A program made the translations under genes and the position numbers. The notes under the pieces are model-generated. The model was given only the letters and a program-made list of their open reading frames with translations, did no database searches and had not been told where the DNA came from. Of a DNA stretch of 64,000 bases, positions 22,422-33,239 are shown piece after piece. The stretch is from assembly GCA_022478985.1 (NCBI GenBank), contig JAKSZP010009526.1, forward strand, positions 1 to 64,000, in the 5' to 3' direction. Source of the stretch: Massospora cicadina (Eukaryota; Entomophthoromycota; Entomophthoromycetes; Entomophthorales; Entomophthoraceae). Each line of letters begins with the position of its first letter. Position 1 is the first letter of the stretch.

Positions 22422-22452
<31 letters not shown>

Positions 22453-23100
22453 AATTGTATAAACATCTTTTAGGACAAGGTTCCCAAGAAAGATAACTTC
22501 CTCCTTATAAAACTTGCATTTGAAGGATATACAAACAGGCACGCCTTGTTCAAAGCAGCCACTACCTCTTTCAAGTCTTTTGCATTTTTTTGGGAGATGA
22601 GGATTGAACCAAAATGTCATTATTAGTGTGACCAGCAAGTAAACTGGAGGTCGCCCAGCACACTATCAATTATTCTTTGAAATGTGGCTGGCGCATTCTT
22701 CAAACTAAAGGCATACACAGAATTGTAAAATACCTCGTTTTGTTCAAATTGCAGTAAGACATTTTTGAACTCCCATCACCCATATTTGGTTGAACTATCA
22801 AAAGAGATCAATTTTGGAGAACACATGACTTGGTAATCGCTTGACTGATAGTTTGTTCCAGGGGGAAAGGGTAGGGATTGTGCATTGTAATTTTACTCAG
22901 GTGTCCATAGTCCATGCAGGGACGAAGGGAACCATCAGCCTTCTTGGCAAAAACGATGGGAGAAGCAACTGGTAATGTCTCTTAAATAATTACCCTTTCT
23001 TAAGCATATTGTCTAACCAAGTGTTAAGCGCAACCTCCTACTCTGCTGTGTGCGGATACAAGGGACAATTGGTATTTACTAACTGCACCGTTGTTAAGAA
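22300..23100 (-). pseudogene. pol: Chromovirus C reverse transcriptase, broken
   Basis: Fragments across several frames: FLGNLVL, KTIKKFLWHHYFPEKF (thumb/connection), and at the active site NNDILVQS where D has YIDDILAHS, so the first aspartate is lost. A run of nine T then 29 G (22415-22452) interrupts the thumb and gives an artificial polyproline in one frame. Confidence 0.75.
22415..22452. repeat. T9-G29 homopolymer run
   Basis: Nine T (22415-22423) followed by 29 G (22424-22452) inside the C RT. The same place in D (34780-34800) reads aacttgttgaggggaattg, so a short G run has expanded in C. Assembly length may be imprecise. Confidence 0.9.
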
Positions 23101-23397
23101 TCTTAAATTAAATTTAGTGTTAGAAGGGGAGACAGTCCGCCTTCTCAGAATTGAAGATACTTCAATAGCACATTAATTCCTCAGGAAAAACTGATGGAAG
23201 GCCCACATGGGAAACACGGGAAGTTATGGAGCTGTGTCCTTGAGTTTTCTTAAGGGTATCAACTATAGAAAAAGAACCCTCCAATTGATCATTAACAAAT
23301 GACAACATATTTTACTCCAGGTGAATTCTAACAGTTGTTGGCGCCACCATCTGACCTCCAAGATTACTGGAAACACCAAGTTTGGCATTGCTGAGAA

Positions 23398-23870
23398 TCA
23401 ATCACAAAAGCTAAACTGATGAACCAAAAAAGGTACCAGCTTTTGGACTAGATATGAGTTCTGGGAGTCTGATGAAGTAACCATCACCAAAGGACTTAAT
23501 TCCAGGTCAAGCTCCAATTGTTGGGCTAGCTCTACACTCATAAAATTACCCGCTGCTCTAGTGTCCACTAAGGCCTTAAAGGACACATGGTAAGCTCCAA
23601 TACTTATTTTCATGGGCAATAAAAAGTAGGCGAAATTCTCTTTATTGGCAGTCCTAGTCGGGCTTGTAGATATATAAGAAATGGTACTAGGATTGGGGGA
23701 AAACACTCGGTTTGCAACAGGAGTAGACACTTCATAAGTTGGAATGCCAGAATATACTGACATGGGCAATAATGCCCCAGCAACAATGGAATATGATTTG
23801 GACAATGATTTGAATCTGGTATCTGACACCAAGGACACATTGGCGGCTCATATCATGAAGATTCCCTTTT
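23398..23870 (-). pseudogene. pol: Chromovirus C protease, active site mutated
   Basis: An open frame of 146 codons. It contains ISIGAYHVSFKALVDTRAAGNFMS, where D has ALVDTGAAGNFMS, so the invariant glycine of Asp-Thr-Gly became arginine. The residues VELAQQLELDLE follow. Only about 180 bp separate it from the 5' LTR, so the gag that should precede it has been deleted. Confidence 0.85.
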
Positions 23871-24021
23871 AAAGGGTGGACTTGGACAATTTGAGAGGTA
23901 CTAGACTATTGTAGCCTTAATAAAATTTCTTCAAAAACTTATTCAGCTGAGAAAAAAACAAATTGGTACGCCCATCTCAACGAGAAAGGCAAAATGGTTA
24001 AAAATGTTAGTTGGTCAGGTA

Positions 24022-25201
24022 TGTCAGGCAAACAGCAAGTTATTTTTAGGCCAGACTTCCAGTTCATGTGCTGAAGCATTCAAACGCCAAGTCTAAATGC
24101 CAGTGGTATTGCTGCCGTTATGAAAGGTATGAACTAGTGAGGAGTTTCATCTCTAAATGGCCTTGGGCCATTGTTGTGTATAGGAGCTAAGCAAAGAACC
24201 AGGTGAACACAGCCATGGACCTCATAGGTTGTGGATTATAGGCAGCAAGGGAGGTTTAGATTTGGTTATAACAAAAACTGGAAATGGTTATAGGGATTTT
24301 TATAAAAGTAGAGGAAGAAAATTGATTAACAACTTTCTTAGTTCAATGTAACTGATTAAATACTGTTCAATTGATAATGAGTCAAAGCAGGGATTGGGCC
24401 CCTAAAATTTGACCTAACCCAGTGATTTTTTGGGATAGTGGGAGGATAAATTTAATTTAAATTAACATCGAAGGATTTGGTGGCAGGTTGAGTCACTATT
24501 GGCTCATCCACAAATGCCTGGACTGAGGCTTGACTGAGTTTATGTCAGTTGGCATCACAGCGTCTGGCCTGATGGGAAACAGGAAGATCCCAGAGCTACC
24601 TCACATAGGGTCAGTCCCAATTAGTTGGGAACGGGTTTGGAATGGCCAACCTGACTGTATCAGGTTGCTGGGTGTTCATTTAGCCATGTGAGTTGCATTG
24701 GGCGCAAATACTGATCCTTGAACTAGGGGTTTCTGCTCATCATGGATTTCCCCCAATGATTTTAATTGGATTTTGGCACCAGCAATCATACTACACAATG
24801 GCTCAATGTCATCTGCGATTCCAGCCAATAATTCACTAATTTTCTTTTCCAAATACTGATTTTCCGCCCATTGGACTTTATTCCCATTGAAGTTGGACAT
24901 TTCAGCTCAAATTTAAGGATTTGACGCCAACAGTTTTGTAAAGTCCCTCCAGCTCATAAGGAAGACGGTTACTGATGATCTTGGTGCAGATTTCCCCAAT
25001 ATGGCGAACTAGTTTAGCAGAGGCAAGCACAGAGGCCAGGGAAGAAATCTTCAGAGGGAGCGCTGTTACCCAGCTCTCATCTACCTCATGGGTGAGGTCA
25101 CCCTGGGTGACGAGGGGTACAGCTGCCCTCTTCAGACCCTTCTTATTCTTAAATGGGAAAATAGCCTGATCTATGCAAAGAGACGTTCCCCTGGACTTAC
25201 A
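24022..25201 (-). mobile_element. Chromovirus C 5' LTR
   Basis: 1180 bp, the direct copy of 18871-20171 without the GC tract. It ends at ACTTACA, followed by GTTAG, where A resumes. Confidence 0.92.
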
Positions 25202-25206
25202 GTTAG

Positions 25207-26443
25207 CAGCTTTGATTACTGATGAGGACCAGCTGTATAATCTGATATGTTGACTTGAGCGATGGGAGTTAGAAACTCCTGAGGTCTAACCTGAGCTCCA
25301 AATGATGACCCAAGACACTTAAATTGAGGATTGGTGCTCTACAAGAGGGTCAATAAAGAAGGTCTCCCTTATGTCTTCCCTTCTTCCCAAACTGATGTTT
25401 TTCTAGAGGGCCATTCTATAAGGGACATGGGGTGGTTAAAAAAAAGTCAAGAATGGTTGAAGTCATGATGTTACTGGGACTAAATGGTAGAAATAATCCA
25501 AGATGTCTTGGAGGCATGTTTGACTTATTGATCCCAAGACTGAGCTAATCCTTCATTTCAACACTCAGTCATTGCCCCAACAGGGCCCTTCAATTTTGTT
25601 ATCATTAATGTAGCAGGCCCTCTTCCCACTGGGTTGCATAGCCATGAGTATATTTTCCTAGCTGTGCCCATCTAATCAAGTGTGTTGAAGCAATTTTGGT
25701 CCTAGATGCAGCCACCAAAGCCACAGCCCTTTTTTTGATCTATTTTCACTCATCATGGGTGCCCCCAAGCCTTACTTTTGGACAACGGGTGAGCTTCATC
25801 TCACAGATAGTACAAGAACTTACCTCGCTATTTGGCACTAATCAGAGTTTAACTGACTTTTACCACACATTGACTAATGGGGTGGTAGAACACGCTAATG
25901 GAACTCTTATCTCTATTTAATATAAGACGGCCGCCTCAGATCCTGCTTGCTGAAACCACTACCTACCCAGCGCGTTGTTTGGCTATAGGATAAGCTACCA
26001 CTGATTCATCAAGGTGTCCCCCTTGAAGCCCTGTATGGGCGTACTCCACGGCTACCAAGTAGCATTCAGCCATTGCTTGAGACTTCAACACCTGAGAACT
26101 CTGATTTAACTATGGTGACCTTAGCTGATGAAATTATTGGCTTCAAGCCCTGGCCACACAAGGCATATCACCGCTACAGGAAGAGAGGCATCTTAATTTA
26201 ATCTCAGCTGACCCTCATTACAAACTTTCCAATTATATGACCTTGTTCTCTTCTATCACCATTGACCTGGGGGTTGACAAAATAAGCTTGCCATTCTTTT
26301 GGTCTGGACCATACAAGGTTATTCATAACAGGTGAAATTAGAGTACTCCATTGCCAATGTTACCCAGAGGACTGTGATTAATAGGGTGCATGGACAGTTC
26401 TTTCAGCCCTATACCCCCTCTGACAGGATCTTGAGGGGAGCAT
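25207..26443 (+). pseudogene. pol: Element A integrase and pol C-terminus
   Basis: Resumes after C as AALITDEDQLYNLI. The integrase core is recognised as FNFVIINVAGPLPTG (first Asp position changed to Asn) and then, from 25696, LVLDAATKATALF, SFISQIVQELTSLFG, FYHTLTNGVVEHANGTL, keeping the Glu region. The C-terminal part includes LPFFWSGPYKVI and VKLEYSIANVTQRT. It ends in the polypurine tract before the 3' LTR. No chromodomain is visible. Confidence 0.8.
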
Positions 26444-26993
26444 TAAGGGGATTTGAGACAAAAAACAGTATTGAAGCCCCAAATATTGAATTGAGTTGCA
26501 GTGAATTGACTCTCAAGCTTATTCAAACAAAGCATTATCTTAATGGCACCAATACCTAACTTCTTCAGGAATCCACATGCATTTGAGTATCAATGGATAT
26601 GACTTCAGGAGTCTCATTCCCACTTCCTGAATCACATGAGGTGGCATTTTCATCACTCCATCATGGGGCGGTGAAATACATTGAGGGTGCCACCCAGGTG
26701 GTCAATCTGGAAGGCCATGAAAGATACTGAGTGGATGGGCCATGAAGATCTTGAGGCACCATGTCCCTACGCACCCTATAAATACCAACAAATTTTAATC
26801 TAATAAAGTAGTTGGTATCCAGTCATCCTTGCATTTTTGACCTCCTCTAGCAGAATTGGCACAGCGTTTGACTCTGAGCTTAAGTTTTATTAAGTTTTGA
26901 GAATTGAATCCTGGTGTAGCCCCTTTTTGTGAATTTTCAGCTTTGAGTCTACTTTTGAACCTCGTGACAGGCTAAAGAACTGTAACGCCAACA
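26444..26993 (+). mobile_element. Element A 3' LTR
   Basis: Starts with a decayed TAAGGGGATTTGAG (5' copy TGTCAGGATTCGAA) right after the purine tract, and ends GTAACGCCAACA. It carries a TATA box (tataaat, 26777-26783) and an AATAAAG signal (26802). The flank GAGCT follows. Confidence 0.8.
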
Positions 26994-26998
26994 GAGCT

Positions 26999-27703
26999 GT
27001 TACCATTTCTCTACTTCTTTATCAACTCCAATTTCACCCTCAATGAGAACAACGATAAGCATACCTACTCAGTTTTCAGAATTTACTTAAACTTGGACAT
27101 CATAGCCTACTTCATAACATTTTCCTCTTCATATTTATTTATTGGGAAAATCAACTTCTAAACCTCTGTTTCCTCCCCCCATTCACCCAGCTACCAGACA
27201 TTTAACCATGGGGCATCCTCACTATAGGTTAACATTGATGGCCCTAAAGTGATCTTTGCACTAGACTGCCTATTTGCACTAAAGGACTCTGACTTGAATC
27301 CATTTGCCAACCTAATGAGCTGACAGCTTCCTCAGCCACACTAACTGCTCTTCCAGAAGGAACCTTCATATGGCCAAATTGGTTGGTCCCACCATAGTTG
27401 TTACACACTTTGCTGCCAAACATTCCACAAGTGCTGACTTCATGCATGATCCCTGATCCACTAATCTTGCATATTATTATGGATGAAGCCTCCACCATCA
27501 ATTATGTAATGGCGCCAACATACAAACCACCAACTGACAGCACCAAGTGCAGCTTAGAAAGCACCTATGCTCTCCAAACTGACGTCCATCTCAGATACCC
27601 TGGCTTATCATATTGAACCTAGCTCTGATGTTGGGGTATATATCAAGGCAATTAACCCTGGCAAAATTATTATCACCCTCATTTAAGGCTTGAGAGGGAT
27701 CTG
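26999..27703 (+). mobile_element. G internal region, right part
   Basis: The sequence between element A and the G 3' LTR. Open stretches such as 27398-27616 show no known domain. It ends in a purine tract (gcttgagagggatc) directly before TGTTGAGATG, the LTR start. Confidence 0.5.
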
Positions 27704-28598
27704 TTGAGATGTTTTAGTTTAGGTGAAACCTGAACTTTGGTTTTCTCAGATATTAATATCAGTATTTTATTTGATGGTAATTGGCCTAAGGCCTGAATTT
27801 TCTTTATTGGTAATAGTTTATTGAACACTAGTTTAAATTGACTAAGGACCAAAATCATCATTAATATTAAATTTTTTAACACTGATTGATTTAACATTTA
27901 CCGCTGAGCTTTTAACCAGTAAATTCTGGATTATTCACACATTAGTGCTCTACTGACCAATGGTATAGGAGGATGCCCATCCAGTTTAATGTCAGCTTGG
28001 TGTTAAGCCAGAGGTTGTATTAAGTTTTTACCTCCTCTATTCGCCCCATTAAAAACCTTTTGTCACCTATTATACCTTACTGTCTATTGTCTTCCTAATG
28101 ACAGATAAAGGAACCACTTAATGTTACCACAATTGATCTCAGTTCAGCACTAAATAATAATTTCTGATCTGCTTCAACTCAGGCCTGAACTTTGCCATCA
28201 CCACTTTTTTTTAGTACTAGATGGTCCCAACCCAAGGGGGTTTCATCGATGTATTGCCATCACCACTTAAATCCGTAATTTTCTGTCATTCTAACACATG
28301 GTATTCTCTTATCCCTCATTATAATTTTGATTATCACTTGGTACTTTAAATAGTACCAACCCTTTTATAATAAATTAATTCTTATTGCCTATATTTTTCT
28401 ATATAAAAAGAATTTTTATTTTTAGGTGTAGATTTTTTATACCAGGAGATTAGAAGGAGATAAATAGAATTTTAGGCGTAGTTGATTTTATATTGAAGGT
28501 TAGTGATAATAATGCATAGTCATGCTATATAGTAAGCTGAGAATTTGGATCAGACAAATGTTGACCTGTGCACATAGTATAAAGAAATTTTTTGCGCA
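27704..28598 (+). mobile_element. G element 3' LTR
   Basis: The direct copy of 2222-3002. It is longer partly because a micro-retroposon and its duplication (62 bp) sit at 28207-28268. The right end (ttttttgcgca) is set by alignment with the left copy. No matching target duplication is seen, so the outer ends are less certain than those of B, C, D and F. Confidence 0.7.
28192..28268 (-). mobile_element. Micro-retroposon in G LTR (47 bp plus TSD)
   Basis: The 15-bp sequence ttgccatcaccactt occurs at 28192-28206 and 28254-28268. Between them lie 47 bases that on the minus strand end in gggaccatctagtacta followed by an A-tail. This is the longest of the three copies and shows 41 bases of the parent element 3' end. 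The other G LTR lacks it. Confidence 0.9.
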
Positions 28599-28690
28599 AT
28601 AGTAGAAAATTCACAATTTATCATGACCTGAGCTTGTGGAAATGTCTTTTATTTTAAGATTATCAGTAATGTTGGCTGTCATTGGTAGTC

Positions 28691-28961
28691 TGTCACGATG
28701 GTTCATTTGGACCAAAGTATTCTAGATGTCAGGGCGAGTATAATTCCAAATAATAAAAATGAGGTAGCAAAGGTATAGGAGATTTTTAATGCTTTATTAA
28801 GAATTGAAGTCAGGCTTTTATACTAATTTTAGTGAAAAAGAGTCAAAGGAAAAGGATATTAGGGGTATTTAAGGGAAACTTAGATAAAGATGAATGATAT
28901 AGATTGAAGGGTTTAACCATGTATGGAATATTTCTGATGTACTGGCAATCTTGGTGTCACA
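28691..28961 (-). mobile_element. Short solo LTR (M)
   Basis: On the minus strand it runs TGTGACACC...CATCGTGACA. Inside are a TATA box (TATAAAAG, plus 28815-28822) and, 18 bases downstream, an AATAAAG signal (plus 28792-28798). The short TGT..ACA termini and promoter layout fit a compact LTR. No target duplication and no second copy in the window. Confidence 0.45.
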
Positions 28962-29054
28962 AACTAGAGTTAATTGAACAAATTGTTTGACTCCAAATCA
29001 CATTATAAAACTCCAGGCAAGGGTAGAAAAGAGATAATGTATTAGTGAAGCAGA

Positions 29055-29935
29055 TATATTCTTTAAACAATGTGTTGAATAATGGAACAAACAAGGTTAC
29101 CAAGACCTTGCATGACATCATAATATATAAACCTACACCAGACTAAAGTTGCCTTGATCCAACGGCAGTATAGGTAAATATCAAGGTGTCAAATATTTAA
29201 TTCAGATGAATTCAAAATCGCCTAATATAAGGCCCTTACTGCAACTTGGAAAAAAGCCCATCTGGGAAGAAGTTCTATGTGTTGGAAAACACTCCACCAC
29301 CTCTAGCCACCTGTATGAACCCAGGGAGTATGCACTTACTGGCGTTATGCACTTACAAACTTCTTTACTGGTGAACATAATTATTTTAAGATGTGGTGAT
29401 ATTTACGGGCCCATATTATCCCTCAAGTTGAACTCTTATCTTAAGTGGTCATAAGTTTGTGGCTTAAGGCGCCTTGTTGGCAATAGTTCAATGCCCAAGC
29501 AATTACAAACAGATAGTTAACCAAACCTGAAACTAAACTATGCTAACTAAATATTTTATAATTAAAATAAGTAAATAGCAAAATAGTAGTTTATTTGAGA
29601 TTAGCTTATCTGGTGAGGACATCATAAATGGTGGGAATGCAATGTGTGGACCAGAAACAAGATAGAATCCTAACACGGGAAGTTAGAATAGAGTCCACTG
29701 GAATAAAAACCTGACTAAAACAATAAAGCTTTGAAATACTGACACGTGGAACTGGATGATTACCATATTGCACCAGCAGTATTGAGATATAAGTCTCATA
29801 ATCTATACTACTAAATTGTAAACTACTGCGACTCAGTAAATCTAAACTGGTGGTATTCAACCACCTTTCCTACTATCTTGATTTTGTAGAAATCAATAAA
29901 TAGAATCCATTTCAATAAATTACCCCTCATTAAGG
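29055..29935. repeat. Direct repeat H, copy 1
   Basis: Aligns with 30250-31101 in the same orientation. Shared blocks are accttgcatg, ctggcgttatgc, ccctcaagttga, ctaaatattttataa, caaatggt-like sequence near 29630/30800, and accttcctactatct. It may be the 5' LTR of a very short element. The orientation is uncertain. Confidence 0.6.
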
Positions 29936-30249
29936 GAAAGCCCCTCAAGCTCCCCTGGCTTAGGAAATATAAAAAGGAATCTGTCAGTGGGCGATCTTCT
30001 TGCAATGGGAGATAGGGGAAACTGACCAGAATTCCATGAGCCACAGAAAGTGTCAACACTTTCCTTGGAGGTCCACTGGTGGGTGAAAAAAGCCTCAACA
30101 CCCAGCAGTCCAAATGGCACCCCCAACCTCCCCCTCTACCATCAGAGTTCAAAAAACCAATAGGTAAGGTGATAGGGTTATCTTTCTTGGGACAATGGCA
30201 TCCTCTATCTTATGAGCTAGCAGGAACCACATATCGCCAAGGGAAGATG
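29936..30249. other. Spacer between H repeats
   Basis: About 310 bp, somewhat richer in GC, with an open frame at 30079-30336 that runs into copy 2. A purine run (aagggaagatgaag) lies just before copy 2 and could be a polypurine tract, which would make H a TRIM-like element. No protein family is recognised. Confidence 0.35.
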
Positions 30250-31101
30250 AAGTTAAAATTATGTATCAACAGGGTTCACAAAACCTTGCATGCCATATCA
30301 ATAAATATAACCATATGCTGTAGGATAGTTGCCTAATCCAAAGGGGGAATAGTTAAAAATTAAGGTGACGTCCATCAAATTAAATAATATAACATCACCC
30401 AATATTAGTCCCTGGTAGAAACTCATAAGTTAACCCATTTGGGCTGAGTTTGGTGTTTCAGCAAATACTCCGCTGGCCTCTAGCCGCCTGTATGGACCCA
30501 GGATTTATGTACTAACTGGCGTTATGCACTTACTGGTGTCTCCACAGTTATCCATAATCAGGAAAAGATGCAGTGTGATTTTCATGCCCATAGAATCCCT
30601 CAAGTTGACCTTGTACCTTTTGAAGTCATGATTTCACAACTTACAGTGCCTTATTGGTGATAGTTGATATCCACACAGTTTTGGATGGATTGTTGACCAG
30701 CCTAAAGGTCAAGCTATACCAGCTAAATATTTTATAAATTAAATAGATATTGTTTGAAATGGTAGTATATCTATGATCATCCTACCTGGAGAGGGACTCC
30801 ACAAATGGTTGGAACATGGAATGAGAGGACCAAAAACAAGATAAAATCCCAATTTGGAAAAAATGAAATAGAATCTTCTGAAATATGGCTTAATTATAAA
30901 ATTTAAAAGTATGAATTACTTTAGGCGCAGAAAATAAATTATTCCTATATTGCTTTAGCGGGAACAAGACTAAATCTTTTATTTATAAACTAAAAAGATA
31001 TAATATACTATAGCCCAATTGCTTCAAAATTAAAGCATGTGACCACCATTCCTACTATCTTTATTTTAGGAATGATGAACAAAATCTGTTCCATTACAAA
31101 T
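30250..31101. repeat. Direct repeat H, copy 2
   Basis: The second copy of the 0.85-kb repeat. Its end is the insertion point of chromovirus D. A few bases after D (38424-38450) may belong to it. Confidence 0.6.
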
Positions 31102-31106
31102 ATACT

Positions 31107-32534
31107 TGTCATGAAAACGGCAGAAGAAGTTTAGACCGGCCTGCCAGTTGGGATGCGTGAGCATTTAAAAAGCAAACCAGAATTCTAGTGACATTACCGC
31201 TCATATGACATTGTATGGAGCTGCAATATGGGAACAATGTCTCATCAATGTAGGACAAATGTGAAAAGAACTAGTTAATAAACCAAGAATAAACAAACCC
31301 AGACCCTGCGGGTCTTGCTTCAGAGGATTGCACTAGTGGGTTGACTACTTCAGGATTACTGGCAGAAGTGTCATCAATAAAGTAGAGACAAGGGGGCAGA
31401 TTCTTGATTGGGAGTTAGACATGTGCAACCACATAAGTTAGATATCTTGATAGCAAATAGCTTCAATAATTGGGTTAAATTCACAGACGGTTCTTGCACG
31501 TTGGATTCAGTTGACTATGGGGAGAGTAATTGTAACTATCAAAGATGGTAAAGCCCATTTGGTGTAGGGGCTGAAAGGCCACCAAGTTAGTGCCATTGGG
31601 ACTTTAACAAGAAGTATTGATGTAAATAAAAAAATTAGGTAGTAGCAGGAATTTTGTTGGATCAGAAAATAAAGAGAATTGACCAACAATTTTCTCAGTG
31701 TGATGTAACTGGTTAAATGGTGTTTAATTAGGTGGTAGGTCCAAGCAGGGATTGGGGCCTTCAAATTTGACCTAAACCAGCGTATTTTTGGGAGAGGGGA
31801 GGAAATAATTCTTAATGGAACCAACATTGAAGGACTCTGCAGCAGGCCAGCTCACTATCAGTTTGTCCGCGAATGACTGAACTGAGGCTCAACTGCATTT
31901 CTGTCAGTTGGCGTTACAGCATCTGGCCTGACATGCAACAGGAATTCCACAGGGACACCCCACATTGGGCGGTCTAATTGGTTGGAAATGGGTTTGAGAT
32001 GCCCATCCTGCCTGTGCCCAGTCACTGGGGCATTTGTCAGACAATATGAGATGCATTGGGCGTAACTCCTGATTCCTTAGATAGAAGTTTTAAATTATCT
32101 GCATTACTCCCAAAATTACCTTCTGCTCATCAAGGATCATCTCTGATGATTTTTTGGGGTGTTTGATGTTGGCAATCGTACTTCTAGCTGACTCAATACC
32201 ATCAGTAATTCCAAATGAGAATTTAATACTTGTCCCTTCATGACTATTAGTTTTCTGATCGTCAGCCTTTATTCCCATTGGTTTCAGACCTTTCATCTTT
32301 GATTTGGCAATCTTGGTGCAGATTTTCTCAATTCAGTGGACAAGTTTGGCAGAGGTGAGCATGGGTACTGGGGGAGGAATCTTCAGAGGGAGCGCTGTTA
32401 CCCAGCACTCGTCTACCATTTGGGCAAGGTCGCCCTGGGTGATGAGGGGTACAGCCACCCTCTTCAGAACCTTCTTATTTGGAAATGGGAAAATCGCCCG
32501 ATCCACACAAAGGGGACATTCCCCAGGACTTACA
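31107..32534 (-). mobile_element. Chromovirus D 3' LTR
   Basis: 1428 bp; starts TGTC on the plus strand and ends ACTTACA. It shares its right third with the C LTRs (ttcagagggagcgctgttacc at 32384-32403), showing that C and D are related subfamilies. Confidence 0.92.
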
Positions 32535-32589
32535 TTACCTTTTCCTTTTTCCAAAGGAGGGGCGCCACCACCATAAAACTGTGTGAGGG

Positions 32590-32860
32590 CTAAAATTTTG
32601 TGATCTTTGGGCAACTTGATCGCCATAAAAGCAGCACCTTTTTTGGGGGGATGTGGAGCGTTGCGATGGGACTCATGAAACGCCTTGACCAGTTCCGAGA
32701 AATTAGCGCAATTGCGAGCCTTGACTTAACTGTTCTCATAGGCTGGATAGCCCTTCCAGGCGACAAGATACTGAACTGACCTATGATATTTGTGATATGT
32801 AATATGTTTTCCACCTTGGCCTCCTCTGCATCCTCAAATTAAAATTGACTCCAGGTCTTC
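32590..32860 (-). pseudogene. pol: Chromovirus D chromodomain
   Basis: The frame starting AEEAKVENIL shifts to another frame, then YHRSVQYLVAWKGYPAYENS follows, clearly the chromodomain seen in C. The aromatic Tyr and Trp are kept. One frameshift splits the domain. Confidence 0.75.
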
Positions 32861-33239
32861 AGGAACAGTCCCCTTGAATGGGGACAACTGAGAAGCGTGG
32901 AAGATGGGGTGCTGCTTCCAGTGAGCTGGCAACTTTAACTAAAAAGCACCATTGCAAGTCTTCCTCCACCAGGTGAGGACCTGAATGCTTGCTTGCAAAC
33001 TTCCAGGAAGGTACCTGTATTCACAAATGGTGCATATCAAGCATAACATATGAACAATCCCTATGTCATGGCTAGGAAACCATTTTTGATCTGCAAACCA
33101 CTTGTAATCACCGATAGCTTTAGTGAGATGCTCATGCACTGAGGACTGAGTTGACCAAATGTTCTCTGCATGATCTGCATCAGCTGGGACCTCAGGACGC
33201 AGGCAGGCTCAACTGAAATGTGGGATTATACCCCAATGT

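Larger units (their letters stand above)
18866..25206 (-). mobile_element. Chromovirus C (Ty3/gypsy), nested in A pol
   Basis: LTRs at 24022-25201 (5') and 18871-20171 (3'), with a perfect 5-bp duplication GTTAG at 18866-18870 and 25202-25206. The polypurine tract in element sense (acggaaggggtaa) abuts the 3' LTR at 20172. The internal region is only 3850 bp: PR, RT, RNase H, IN and chromodomain are present, while almost all of gag is missing. Removing C and one GTTAG rejoins the A frame as ILVLAAL, matching MPMLAAL in E. D at 31107-38418 is the same lineage. Confidence 0.95.
4003..26998 (+). mobile_element. Ty3/gypsy element A, host of nested insertions
   Basis: An LTR retrotransposon with LTRs at 4008-4571 and 26444-26993, PBS at 4576, a gag-pol remnant, and a polypurine tract (cttgaggggagca) just before the 3' LTR. 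The flanks GAACT (4003-4007) and GAGCT (26994-26998) fit a 5-bp target duplication with one transition. Without the insertions B (6334-16139), C (18871-25201) and a micro-retroposon (17499-17516) it would be about 6.8 kb, normal for a gypsy element. Element E at the right of the window is the same family and lacks those insertions. A is dead: it has many stops, and catalytic residues are lost in both protease and RT. Confidence 0.85.

Noticed and set aside
22309..22638. Polyproline-containing open frame
   Set aside because: The proline run is the complement of the 29-G homopolymer inside a decayed chromovirus RT; the flanking residues are RT thumb sequence.
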